Positions 1 to 7,103 of a stretch of 16,804 nucleotides of DNA are shown piece after piece. Under the pieces are notes generated by a model. The model was given only the letters and a program-made list of their open reading frames with translations, was not told where the DNA came from and made no database searches. Source of the DNA: JBJKRF01 sp046704785 (GTDB lineage: Bacteria > Chloroflexota > Anaerolineae > Anaerolineales > Villigracilaceae). The stretch lies in contig JBJKRF010000095.1 of NCBI GenBank assembly GCA_046704785.1, positions 1-16,804 on the forward strand, in the 5' to 3' direction. Numbering within the stretch: position 1 is the first letter of the stretch; each line of letters starts with the position of its first letter. A program made the translations under genes and the position numbers.

Positions 1-120
1 TTTTTTTTTTTTTTTTTTGGTTTTTTTTTTTTTTTACACTTTTTTTTTGTGGTTTGGGGGGGGGGGGGGCGCCCGCCCCCCCCCCACACCCACACAAATC
101 CGCTTCCTCACCTGGCCCCA
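1..120. other. Low-complexity homopolymer runs, probable contig-end artefact
   Basis: Bases 1-18 and 21-35 are almost pure T, 56-69 is 14 G in a row, and 76-85 is a run of C. After that the text becomes CA-rich until about 100. No biological signal such as a promoter, Shine-Dalgarno or terminator is recognisable here. The rest of the window contains nothing like it. Homopolymer blocks at the very end of an assembled sequence are usually sequencing or assembly error, so any open frame read through this stretch, such as the extension back to 49, should not be trusted. Confidence 0.75.
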
Positions 121-138
121 AAGACCCCTCTTTCCTAT

Positions 139-2568
139 ATGAACTCTCAATCGAATTATCAGCAAGCCTCGATCAAAACGGCTAACGACCTCAGGAGCAT
201 TGCACAGTCACAGCCCATCCGTGACCTGTCCAGGCTGTCTTTGCCGGAGATCAACGCCGTGGTGGACCTGACCGCGCAGATCGTCCCGGCCGGGAACGTT
301 CCGGGGATGATCGTCAGCGGGTTGGCGCGCATCCCTGGTCAGCGTTTGCCGCTCCAGACGGTCCAACAACACATCACCATTTTGTTCAAAGGGGTGGAAC
401 AGATTCTCGATCAGGTTGCCTATGGCGCGTTTTTTGCCGGGCCGGCAGCCGTCATCTGGGGCTATCAAAACTTGCTCAAGTTGGCCGGAAAAGACCCCGA
501 ATCATCCTTCCCCGAAGGGGTTTGGCAGTTCTACGTGGATTACGCTTTGCGCGAGGACACCGCCCGCCACGTGAACGAGACTCACGGTTTTCACACTTTA
601 CTTCAGCAGCACGGCATCCGGTTGAGCGAAACAGACCGTATCACCGCCTGGGTTATGGCCGCTATCTCGTGCCTGCACCAGTATGACGCCTTGCTGGAAA
701 TCGAATGGTATGAAAGGGTGGCTACGTCCACCTTGCGGGAGTTGACCCGGGCGCTGCCTGACGCCACGCGCTACGCCTCTCTCTACCGCGAATGGGAAAT
801 CCAGCGACCTTACCGCCGCGGGGCCGAGGCGGCGCACTACGACTATCCCGGTTACCGGCGCGTCAAATTCGATCACTTCCTGGAAGATGTCATGCGCGAT
901 CTGCCGCCGTCCCTGCGCGAGAACTGGCAGACGCAAATACAGACCCGCACCCAGCAGGAACTACCGGCGTACCGGCGGCAGATGTCCATTCTGGCCTACC
1001 TCGACCCGGGGCCCTATGGGGAAATACGTACGCCTTTTTTGCTGGAACAGGCCAAGGTTGGGCTGATCTACCAGGGTAAGTATTATTTGATGCCGGCTTG
1101 CGCTGTCGGGACCGATCAACCCCTGGGCGTGGAGACTGTGCGCGCGCAGATCGCTGCTCTGCGGAACTCGTCGAGTCCGCCGACGGGGCCGCTTGCGGCA
1201 TTGGTGCGCGTCAAACGCTCGGCCTTGTCGGGCCTGCGCCGCAAGCTGAATCCGTCGCTGCAGAAAGATCTGCAAGAATTGCGCTTCGCGCCCATCCTGC
1301 TCAATTTCGACCAACGTTCTGTCGCCTTGCCGCTGACCGAGTTGCGCCAGACGGAGCGAGGCATTGGCGACCACGCCCTGACCATTTTCAACACGGAAAA
1401 GACCGTGGTTTTCGACCAGTCGCATATTTTCTTCGACGGGATTTTGGGCGCGGCCCTGGCCGAGATCATGACCAACGAAGCTTTGTCCTGGGCGGTTTAT
1501 CTCAACACCCTCACAGACCCACGTCCTGCCGCAGAGCGCCTCTACCTGCCCCTGGTCTTCCCCTTCGAGGTTGCCGACCTCGAGCTGATCCGCCAGGCGC
1601 CCTCCATCACGCCGGAAGCCGGCGCGGAAACCGACAAGGTCAACCTGAAAGCCTGCCTGACCCTGCGCAAACTCTTCAAACAGCGCAACAGCCTGTTGCA
1701 ACTGACCGTCAACGATTTGCTGCTGCTCTATCGCGCCATCCACGCCGCCCAATATCGGCCCTCGGCAGAGCTGGCCGCTGAATTGAAAAAACTGGCCGCC
1801 GACCCTTCCACCCGTGCGCTGGCAACTGACCTGCGGCACGCCTTGGAAAGGTCACGGCGCGAGAACCCTTCCGTGCTGGTGCCCATCGACGCCAGCAAGC
1901 GTATTCCACGCGAGCGCATCTATCCGTTGAGTATGGAAGTGCCGCTGATGGAATTGGACCTGCTCAACCTGCACCGGCGCGTGATCGAAACGCTGGACGC
2001 CTACGAGACGGCCCGAGGAGATCGTTCCGCCGCCTATGCCGATTTCGACCACGCCCAGCGCACGTACCTGGCTACACTGGCCGGCCTGGGTGCGATCATC
2101 ACCAAACTGAAGGAAATTGCCACCCAGGGAGAAAGCGCCAGCGTTGGGGCCATCAAACTGCTTGCGCACCTGCCCCCGGCGCTGCAGCATCTGTTGGACA
2201 AAGTGCCCGAACGTTTCGAAATGCTCAACAATATGCTCAAAGGCCGCGAGGTCTTTTCCAATGTGGGAGCGGTGGTGCCCAGTAGCACCCTGACCCGCTT
2301 CGTGACCGCCAAGGATGATAACGAGCAAAAACAACTGGTCTGGGGCGTACTGACCGACGCCAGCGGCTCGATGCACATCAGCTTGCGCGACTTCCGCCCG
2401 CACGTGGCTGCTTTGCTGGCAATTGGCCGTAAAGACCTGGCAGACCTCATCGCCCAGGATTATCTGGACGCTTACACCAGCGGCGTCAATGCCTTTGTGC
2501 GTGACCTGCAACGTATTACGATTGCCAGCCGAAAGACTCGCATCTTGGACGGGAGAGCGCGCCGATGA
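139..2568 (+). CDS. Carnitine/choline acyltransferase-like protein (divergent), first gene of a kinase operon
   Basis: An 809-residue soluble protein with no signal peptide or obvious membrane helix. The frame is open back to base 49 only through homopolymer sequence, so I start at the ATG at 139. No Shine-Dalgarno is visible and this start is uncertain. Residues about 240-790 follow the order of landmarks of the carnitine/choline acyltransferase fold: a segment ending in PPTGPLAALVRVKR (about 350-370), then an HxxxDG motif (HIFFDG, 429-434) where the family has its catalytic His in HxxxEG, then an SST at 715-717 followed by WGVLTDASG (735 on) where the family has its STS substrate-binding strand. 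The N-terminal 180 residues contain conserved-looking blocks (REDTARHVNETHGF, 138-151; HQYDALLEIEW, 180-190) that I do not recognise. If the fold is right, the role would be CoA-dependent acyl transfer, substrate unknown. The stop overlaps the kinase start (ATGA), implying translational coupling. The family call comes from remembered motifs, not a search. Confidence 0.45.
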   Translation: MNSQSNYQQASIKTANDLRSIAQSQPIRDLSRLSLPEINAVVDLTAQIVPAGNVPGMIVSGLARIPGQRLPLQTVQQHITILFKGVEQILDQVAYGAFFAGPAAVIWGYQNLLKLAGKDPESSFPEGVWQFYVDYALREDTARHVNETHGFHTLLQQHGIRLSETDRITAWVMAAISCLHQYDALLEIEWYERVATSTLRELTRALPDATRYASLYREWEIQRPYRRGAEAAHYDYPGYRRVKFDHFLEDVMRDLPPSLRENWQTQIQTRTQQELPAYRRQMSILAYLDPGPYGEIRTPFLLEQAKVGLIYQGKYYLMPACAVGTDQPLGVETVRAQIAALRNSSSPPTGPLAALVRVKRSALSGLRRKLNPSLQKDLQELRFAPILLNFDQRSVALPLTELRQTERGIGDHALTIFNTEKTVVFDQSHIFFDGILGAALAEIMTNEALSWAVYLNTLTDPRPAAERLYLPLVFPFEVADLELIRQAPSITPEAGAETDKVNLKACLTLRKLFKQRNSLLQLTVNDLLLLYRAIHAAQYRPSAELAAELKKLAADPSTRALATDLRHALERSRRENPSVLVPIDASKRIPRERIYPLSMEVPLMELDLLNLHRRVIETLDAYETARGDRSAAYADFDHAQRTYLATLAGLGAIITKLKEIATQGESASVGAIKLLAHLPPALQHLLDKVPERFEMLNNMLKGREVFSNVGAVVPSSTLTRFVTAKDDNEQKQLVWGVLTDASGSMHISLRDFRPHVAALLAIGRKDLADLIAQDYLDAYTSGVNAFVRDLQRITIASRKTRILDGRARR

Positions 2569-4457
2569 GCGACGATCCTTTGATTGGCCGCAGGCTCGCC
2601 AATTTCCGTATCGAGCGGGTTTTAGGCCGCGGCGGGATGGCGCAGGTCTATTACGGCCAGGACATCAAACTCCAGCGGCCCGTGGCGATCAAGGTCATCG
2701 ATGCCCGCTATCGCAGCAAGCCATCTTATGCCCAACGCTTTGTAAAGGAAGCGCGCGCGGTTGCCGGCTGGCGTCACGAGAACATCATCCAAATCTACTA
2801 CGCCGACGACGAAGACGGCCTGTATTACTATGTCATGGAATACATCGACGGGCAGGACCTGGCCAACCTGCTATCCACCTATGCGGCGGAAGGCAAGTTG
2901 ATGCCCCCAGACGACGTCCTGCGCGTGGCCCGTTCGCTGGCCGGGGCGCTGGACTATGCCCATCGCCACGGCGTGATCCATCGCGATGTAAAACCTTCCA
3001 ACGTGTTGGTCTCCAAAGAAGGACGCGTCATCCTGGGCGATTTCGGCCTGGCCCTGGATATGCAGGAAGGTTCCTCCGGCGAGGTCTTCGGCACCCCGCA
3101 CTACATTTCACCGGAACAGGCCCGCCGCTCAGCCGATGTCGTCCCCGAGTCCGACCTGTATTCGCTGGGCGTCATCCTGTTCGAGATGTTGACCGGCGTA
3201 GTGCCTTTCGACGACGAATCGCCCACCAGTGTCGCGCTCCAACACATTACCCAACCGCCACCGCTGCCGCGCAGCATCAATCCGCAGTTGAACCTGGAGA
3301 CGCAGGCTGTGCTGCTCAAAGCGTTGAACAAAACGCCCGGCGAGCGCTACCACAGCGGCGCAGCGCTGGTGAGCGCCCTCGAAAAAGCGCTCAAAAAACT
3401 CGATACGAGCGATCAGAAAAGGATTTTGCCGCTGCCGCCCATGCCCGCCACGGTGCTCTCCGGGCAGACCCGCACGGTTGCGCAGGGTTCCAGTAAGCCG
3501 ACCGCACCGGCGCCCGAACCCGTCGCGCCGCCGCCGGCGCCGCAATCCGCGTCGAAAGGGCGGCGGCCCATCGGTTGCCTGGTCATCGGGGTTTTGATCT
3601 GCGCCGCGGCGTTAGCCTACGCATTTTGGGGCGGACCGATTCACCCGGCAGCCCTTCCGTTGCTGCTGGGCCGGACCGCCACTGCCAGCGCAACCCCTTC
3701 CCCCGACGTGCCTACGGCGACTCCCACACCCTCGGCCACTACGCCTCCTACCGAAACCGCTTCCCCCATGCCGACGGCCACCTTCACGAGCACACCGACA
3801 TCTACGCCCACGCTGCCGCCCTCCCAAACTCCCACGCCCACAGCCTCTCCTTCGCAGACCGCCAGTGCCACGTTGTCTCCGACGTCCTCCGTGACGGCGA
3901 CAGCCACCAGCCTGCCCCATCCCAGTGCAACGCTCAGGCCGTCTGGAACGTCCCTTCCCAGCGGTACGCCGCTTCCCGTGACCCCACCGAAAGGCACACC
4001 GACTCTGGTTGCGGCGCTCTCGGCCTCGCCCTCGCCCACCGTCACCACCACGCCCCAATATCCGAACTGGAAGCGCATCTGGTTTTTCTATAATCCCTAC
4101 GGGTTTTATGTGTACAACGCCTCCGACGCGAACCGCTCGATTTCTCCGCTCTCGCTCGAACGTCTGGACGATTCGGGCAATTCGCTGAACCGTTTCGACG
4201 GTTGGCGCTGGGCCGATTTCTTCCCGACCTTGTATTCCAACTGGTGCATGCGCATCGAGATTACCCAGAGCCCTACCTACATGCGCCCCGATCTGTGCAC
4301 GAATCGCTACCTCAGCACGCGCACGCTTGCCAGCGACAGTGACCTGATTTTCTGGACTCCGCAGGCCAACAGCCATGAGTTTCGCGTGTTGTGGGAAGGC
4401 CAGGAAGTGGGCCGTTGCCAGATTAGCGCCAACAGTTGCGAGGTCTTCATTCCGTGA
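2565..4457 (+). CDS. Transmembrane Ser/Thr protein kinase with extracytoplasmic C-terminal domain
   Basis: A 630-residue Hanks-type kinase. Residues 1-275 carry a Gly-rich loop (GRGGMAQVYYG, 21-31), the ATP-anchoring Lys43, the catalytic loop HRDVKPSN starting at His139, the metal-binding DFG at 159-161 and an SPE variant of the APE motif. A Pro/Ala-rich linker follows, then one membrane helix at about 336-356 preceded by basic residues. Next come about 130 residues rich in Thr, Pro and Ser (about 370-500) that look like a cell-wall-spanning stalk. The last 130 residues form a Trp-rich domain with four Cys that could make two disulfides. There are no PASTA repeats, so the ligand is not predicted to be peptidoglycan by that route. 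The topology is kinase inside, sensor outside. The ATG sits 9 nt after GGGAG and overlaps the upstream stop as ATGA; the downstream kinase overlaps it as GTGA. Kinase identity is certain. The sensor function is unknown. Confidence 0.93.
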   Translation: MSDDPLIGRRLANFRIERVLGRGGMAQVYYGQDIKLQRPVAIKVIDARYRSKPSYAQRFVKEARAVAGWRHENIIQIYYADDEDGLYYYVMEYIDGQDLANLLSTYAAEGKLMPPDDVLRVARSLAGALDYAHRHGVIHRDVKPSNVLVSKEGRVILGDFGLALDMQEGSSGEVFGTPHYISPEQARRSADVVPESDLYSLGVILFEMLTGVVPFDDESPTSVALQHITQPPPLPRSINPQLNLETQAVLLKALNKTPGERYHSGAALVSALEKALKKLDTSDQKRILPLPPMPATVLSGQTRTVAQGSSKPTAPAPEPVAPPPAPQSASKGRRPIGCLVIGVLICAAALAYAFWGGPIHPAALPLLLGRTATASATPSPDVPTATPTPSATTPPTETASPMPTATFTSTPTSTPTLPPSQTPTPTASPSQTASATLSPTSSVTATATSLPHPSATLRPSGTSLPSGTPLPVTPPKGTPTLVAALSASPSPTVTTTPQYPNWKRIWFFYNPYGFYVYNASDANRSISPLSLERLDDSGNSLNRFDGWRWADFFPTLYSNWCMRIEITQSPTYMRPDLCTNRYLSTRTLASDSDLIFWTPQANSHEFRVLWEGQEVGRCQISANSCEVFIP

Positions 4458-5542
4458 GTGAGGACGCGCTGCTGGGCAAGGTGCTGGGCGGGTATCGTCT
4501 CGAAACGCTCCTGGGCGAAGGCGGCATGGCGCGCGTCTATTGGGGCCTCGAACCGCGCACACGCCGCAGCGCGGCGGTCAAGATCATGGAGGCCTCCTTC
4601 CGCGACCAGAAAGATTACCGTGTACGCTTCCAACGCGAGGCGCACACAGTCGCCCGCCTGCACCATCCGCACATCGTCGAACTCTACAGTTATGGCGAGT
4701 CAGACGGAAATATTTACATTGTCATGCAATACATCGAAGGCACCGACCTGGCTTCGATCTTGCACCGTTATCAAGGCAGCGGTGGGCGAATGGGATTGGA
4801 GGATATCTGCCGGCTCGTTTATGAGATCGGGTCGGCGCTCGACTATGCCCACCAGCAGGGCGTCATCCACCGCGATGTGAAGCCTTCCAACATTCTCGTC
4901 GACCAACAGGGCCATGCCACGCTCTCCGACTTTGGCCTGGCGCTGCAAATCGATGTGGGCACGCGCGGAGAGATTTTCGGCACGCCCCATTATATTGCGC
5001 CGGAGCAGGCTATCTCGTCGGCAGGGGCCGTCCCGCAAAGCGACCAGTATTCGCTGGGGATCATTCTCTATGAGATGCTGGCCGGGCAACTGCCCTTCGA
5101 TGCAGGCAGCCCACTGGACACGGCTGTCTTGCACATCACGCAGCCGCCGCCGCTGTTGCGGGGCTTGCGCCCCGACCTTAGCCCGGAGATCGAGTCGGTG
5201 GTGCTCAGGGCCCTGGAGAAAAAGCCCGAAGATCGCTACGCCACTTGCGTCGATCTGGCGGTTGAACTTGAACACGCCCGGCGTTCGACGATGCCGGCCT
5301 CAGCACCGCAGGCACAAATGAGCCTGGCCGAATGTGTTGTGGAGAGCATGGTTTCGCTGCCAACGCTGCCCGCCGTCAAGGGGAAAAAAGGACTGTTGGC
5401 GGCGACGGTGCCGGCCAACAGCTCGAATGCCGAAACGATTCTGTCGGCCAGGAGCATTCGTCGGCGCAGCCTGAGGCTGTTCTTTGTCTTGTTGGCCGTC
5501 GCGCTTGTGTTGAGCTTTGCCATCTGGTGGTTCACGAAGTAG
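4454..5542 (+). CDS. Tail-anchored Ser/Thr protein kinase, tandem paralogue of the upstream kinase
   Basis: A 362-residue kinase read from the GTG at 4454, which overlaps the upstream stop as GTGA and follows GAGG (4440-4443) by 10 nt. An earlier in-frame TTG at 4436 exists. The GTG is preferred because it makes the two neighbouring kinases collinear: MSEDALLGKVL here against MSDDPLIGRRL upstream, and in both proteins Lys43, HRD 139-141 and DFG 159-161 fall at identical positions. The Gly loop is GEGGMARVYWG and the activation segment ends in GTPHYIAPEQA. A linker of about 60 residues leads to a basic stretch and one hydrophobic helix at about 341-360, which ends the protein with almost nothing outside. 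It is therefore a membrane-anchored kinase lacking the stalk and sensor of its neighbour. The pair looks like a tandem duplication followed by loss or gain of the external domain. They may heterodimerise or cross-phosphorylate, which is inference. Confidence 0.92.
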   Translation: MSEDALLGKVLGGYRLETLLGEGGMARVYWGLEPRTRRSAAVKIMEASFRDQKDYRVRFQREAHTVARLHHPHIVELYSYGESDGNIYIVMQYIEGTDLASILHRYQGSGGRMGLEDICRLVYEIGSALDYAHQQGVIHRDVKPSNILVDQQGHATLSDFGLALQIDVGTRGEIFGTPHYIAPEQAISSAGAVPQSDQYSLGIILYEMLAGQLPFDAGSPLDTAVLHITQPPPLLRGLRPDLSPEIESVVLRALEKKPEDRYATCVDLAVELEHARRSTMPASAPQAQMSLAECVVESMVSLPTLPAVKGKKGLLAATVPANSSNAETILSARSIRRRSLRLFFVLLAVALVLSFAIWWFTK

Positions 5543-5799
5543 AGTCATTGCGAAGAACATTCCACCCGTTTCGTCACGTCGATTTCCAAAGAGCCCAATG
5601 ATGCATGCGCAGTATAATGACGGATAGGCTTATCTGTCTATTCTGGTTCTTGGGTATTGAGCGGGGTTATCCAACAGGCTCACCACACCATTCGTGCTGC
5701 GAAACAAAGCGGCCCACCCTGGTGGGATGGGTTGTCATTGTAGTGAAATGGGTTTTCCCTCGATTCTGAGATCGTCGATTGTGAAAGGACCCTTTACAA
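5543..5799. other. Intergenic region between kinase operon and MFS gene
   Basis: 257 bases without a gene. It contains an isolated TATAAT at 5613-5618 without a convincing -35 hexamer at 16-18 nt. It also has a short palindrome at 5713-5726 (CCCACC-CT-GGTGGG), and GAAAGGA at about 5782-5788 that can serve as the Shine-Dalgarno of the MFS gene at 5800. No clear intrinsic terminator for the kinase operon is visible. The palindrome could be an operator for the efflux gene, but there is no adjacent regulator gene, so this is weak. Confidence 0.4.
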
Positions 5800-7041
5800 A
5801 TGATCTATGAAAAACTGAATGAAATAGGAGCAAATCGCACCGTGCTGGCGCTTTCAACCGCTCGGTTGGGCGATGCCATTGGCAACAGCATTCTGTTTAT
5901 CGTTATTCCCCTGTATGTGGCAAAGTTGCCTGCGCCCTGGTTCCCGTTTCCTGAAACTGTGCGGGTTGGATTGTTGATCGCACTCTACGGCTTGGTGAAC
6001 GCCGTTTTGCAGCCTTTTTCAGGCGCGCTTATCGACCATATGGGACAACGGAAACCCTTCATCCAGGTTGGATTGATCATTATGACTCTGGCAACCTTGG
6101 GTTTTCTACTGGTCTCCCGTTTCACCGATCTGTTGGTGCTGCGCTCGCTCCAGGGCATTGGCGTCGCCATGACCGTTCCGGCAGCGCTGGCTTTGATGGT
6201 TAGCGCCACGCAGAAGCGAACCCGTGGAGGCGCGATGGGCATCTATACCACCAGCCGTATGCTGGGCCTGGCAATCGGACCGTTGATTGGGGGGGCGCTG
6301 TTCGATAAGTTCGGTTTTGATGCGGCTTTCTACGTGGGCGCCGGGCTGATTTTCATCGCAGTCATCCTGGTGCACCTGTGGGTGCATGATGTGCCGGTAC
6401 CCGCATCGAAAAAGCCTGCCAAAATTCAGATTATCGATCCCCAACTGCTCACCGCCGGGTTGCTGGGCGCCGCCTTCGCAACCTTCGTGATGGCTGGCGG
6501 CTTTACCATGATGTCCACCCTGGAAGAGCAATTCAATGCCCGCCTGGATATGAGCGCCTTCCTGTTCAGTATCGCCTTCAGCGCTTTGTTGTTCAGCCGC
6601 ATTATTTTCCAGGTGCCGTTGGGACGGCTCTCTGACCGAATCGGGCGGAAGCCGCTGATCATCGGCGGCTTGATCGTGATGGCCCCCACGACGGCCTTGC
6701 TGGGCTATGTGACTTCCTTCTCTGCCTTGACCGGTGTGCGCCTCTTGCAAGGGATTGGTTCGGCAGCCGTAGCGGCCCCCGCTTTTGCCATAGCCGCCGA
6801 CATGGCCCAGGCCGGGGGCGAAGGCCGCCAGATGAGCATTATCACCATGGGCTTTGGCCTGGGAATTGCCCTGGGGCCTCTCGTGGCCGGAATCCTGGCG
6901 GTGAATTCCTTCCAACTACCTTTTGTGGTCGCCGGTGTACTGTCACTGTTGGGCGCCTGGGTGGTTTATCGCTACGTGCCCGAAACGGTGCATCGCGAGG
7001 AAGTGCTGGAAGAGGCCGCCTTCTCCTCGGCAGACGACTGA
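5800..7041 (+). CDS. MFS efflux transporter, DHA1-like drug:H+ antiporter
   Basis: A 413-residue integral membrane protein with about 12 hydrophobic helices. The first half carries MFS motif A between helices 2 and 3 (GALIDHMGQRKP, 75-86), and the second half carries its duplicate (GRLSDRIGRKP, 275-285). Helix 5 contains an exact antiporter motif C, G-x8-G-x3-GP-x2-GG, at 147-165. That motif is diagnostic of proton-coupled export rather than uptake. RLGDAIGNS in helix 1 supplies a membrane-embedded Asp25. The likely role is proton-driven extrusion of a hydrophobic drug or metabolite; the substrate cannot be told. The ATG at 5800 follows a GAAAGGA sequence. The gene is monocistronic and converges on ftsK, with a hairpin at 7070-7103 between them. 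Length is normal for the family. Confidence 0.92.
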   Translation: MIYEKLNEIGANRTVLALSTARLGDAIGNSILFIVIPLYVAKLPAPWFPFPETVRVGLLIALYGLVNAVLQPFSGALIDHMGQRKPFIQVGLIIMTLATLGFLLVSRFTDLLVLRSLQGIGVAMTVPAALALMVSATQKRTRGGAMGIYTTSRMLGLAIGPLIGGALFDKFGFDAAFYVGAGLIFIAVILVHLWVHDVPVPASKKPAKIQIIDPQLLTAGLLGAAFATFVMAGGFTMMSTLEEQFNARLDMSAFLFSIAFSALLFSRIIFQVPLGRLSDRIGRKPLIIGGLIVMAPTTALLGYVTSFSALTGVRLLQGIGSAAVAAPAFAIAADMAQAGGEGRQMSIITMGFGLGIALGPLVAGILAVNSFQLPFVVAGVLSLLGAWVVYRYVPETVHREEVLEEAAFSSADD

Positions 7042-7069
7042 CTTTGTGAACTTGATAAGGGAATAGAAA

Positions 7070-7103
7070 AAGGGCGACTCATCCAACAAGATGAGTCGCC
7101 CTT
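7070..7103 (-). terminator. Intrinsic terminator of ftsK, shared with the convergent MFS gene
   Basis: A perfect 13-bp inverted repeat, AAGGGCGACTCAT at 7070-7082 and its complement at 7091-7103, with an 8-nt loop. Read on the minus strand it is followed by CCCTTTTTCTATTCCC, a good U tract. On the plus strand only a weak T stretch follows, so it acts mainly on ftsK. The ftsK stop codon (TAA, 7104-7102) lies in the base of the stem. Confidence 0.85.

Noticed and set aside
961..1839. 292-codon open frame on the minus strand, plus a 227-codon frame at 1098-1781
   Set aside because: Both lie inside the acyltransferase-like gene. Their translations are Gln/Arg/Gly-biased with no domain motifs, typical of shadow frames in GC-rich codon-biased DNA.
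2423..3496. 357-codon plus-strand frame overlapping the first kinase
   Set aside because: Arg/Pro-rich translation without motifs, while the overlapping frame has every kinase motif intact.
3612..4562. 316-codon minus-strand frame opposite the kinase stalk
   Set aside because: Arg/Gly-rich low-complexity translation that mirrors the Thr/Pro/Ser stalk. No start signal or domain.
5613..5618. TATAAT upstream of the MFS gene as a promoter
   Set aside because: No acceptable -35 hexamer at 15-19 nt and no extended -10, and it is about 180 nt from the start codon. Recorded only in the intergenic note.
6106..6915. 269-codon minus-strand frame opposite the MFS gene
   Set aside because: His/Gln/Gly-rich shadow of a membrane protein, with no motif. 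The opposite strand has the MFS signatures.
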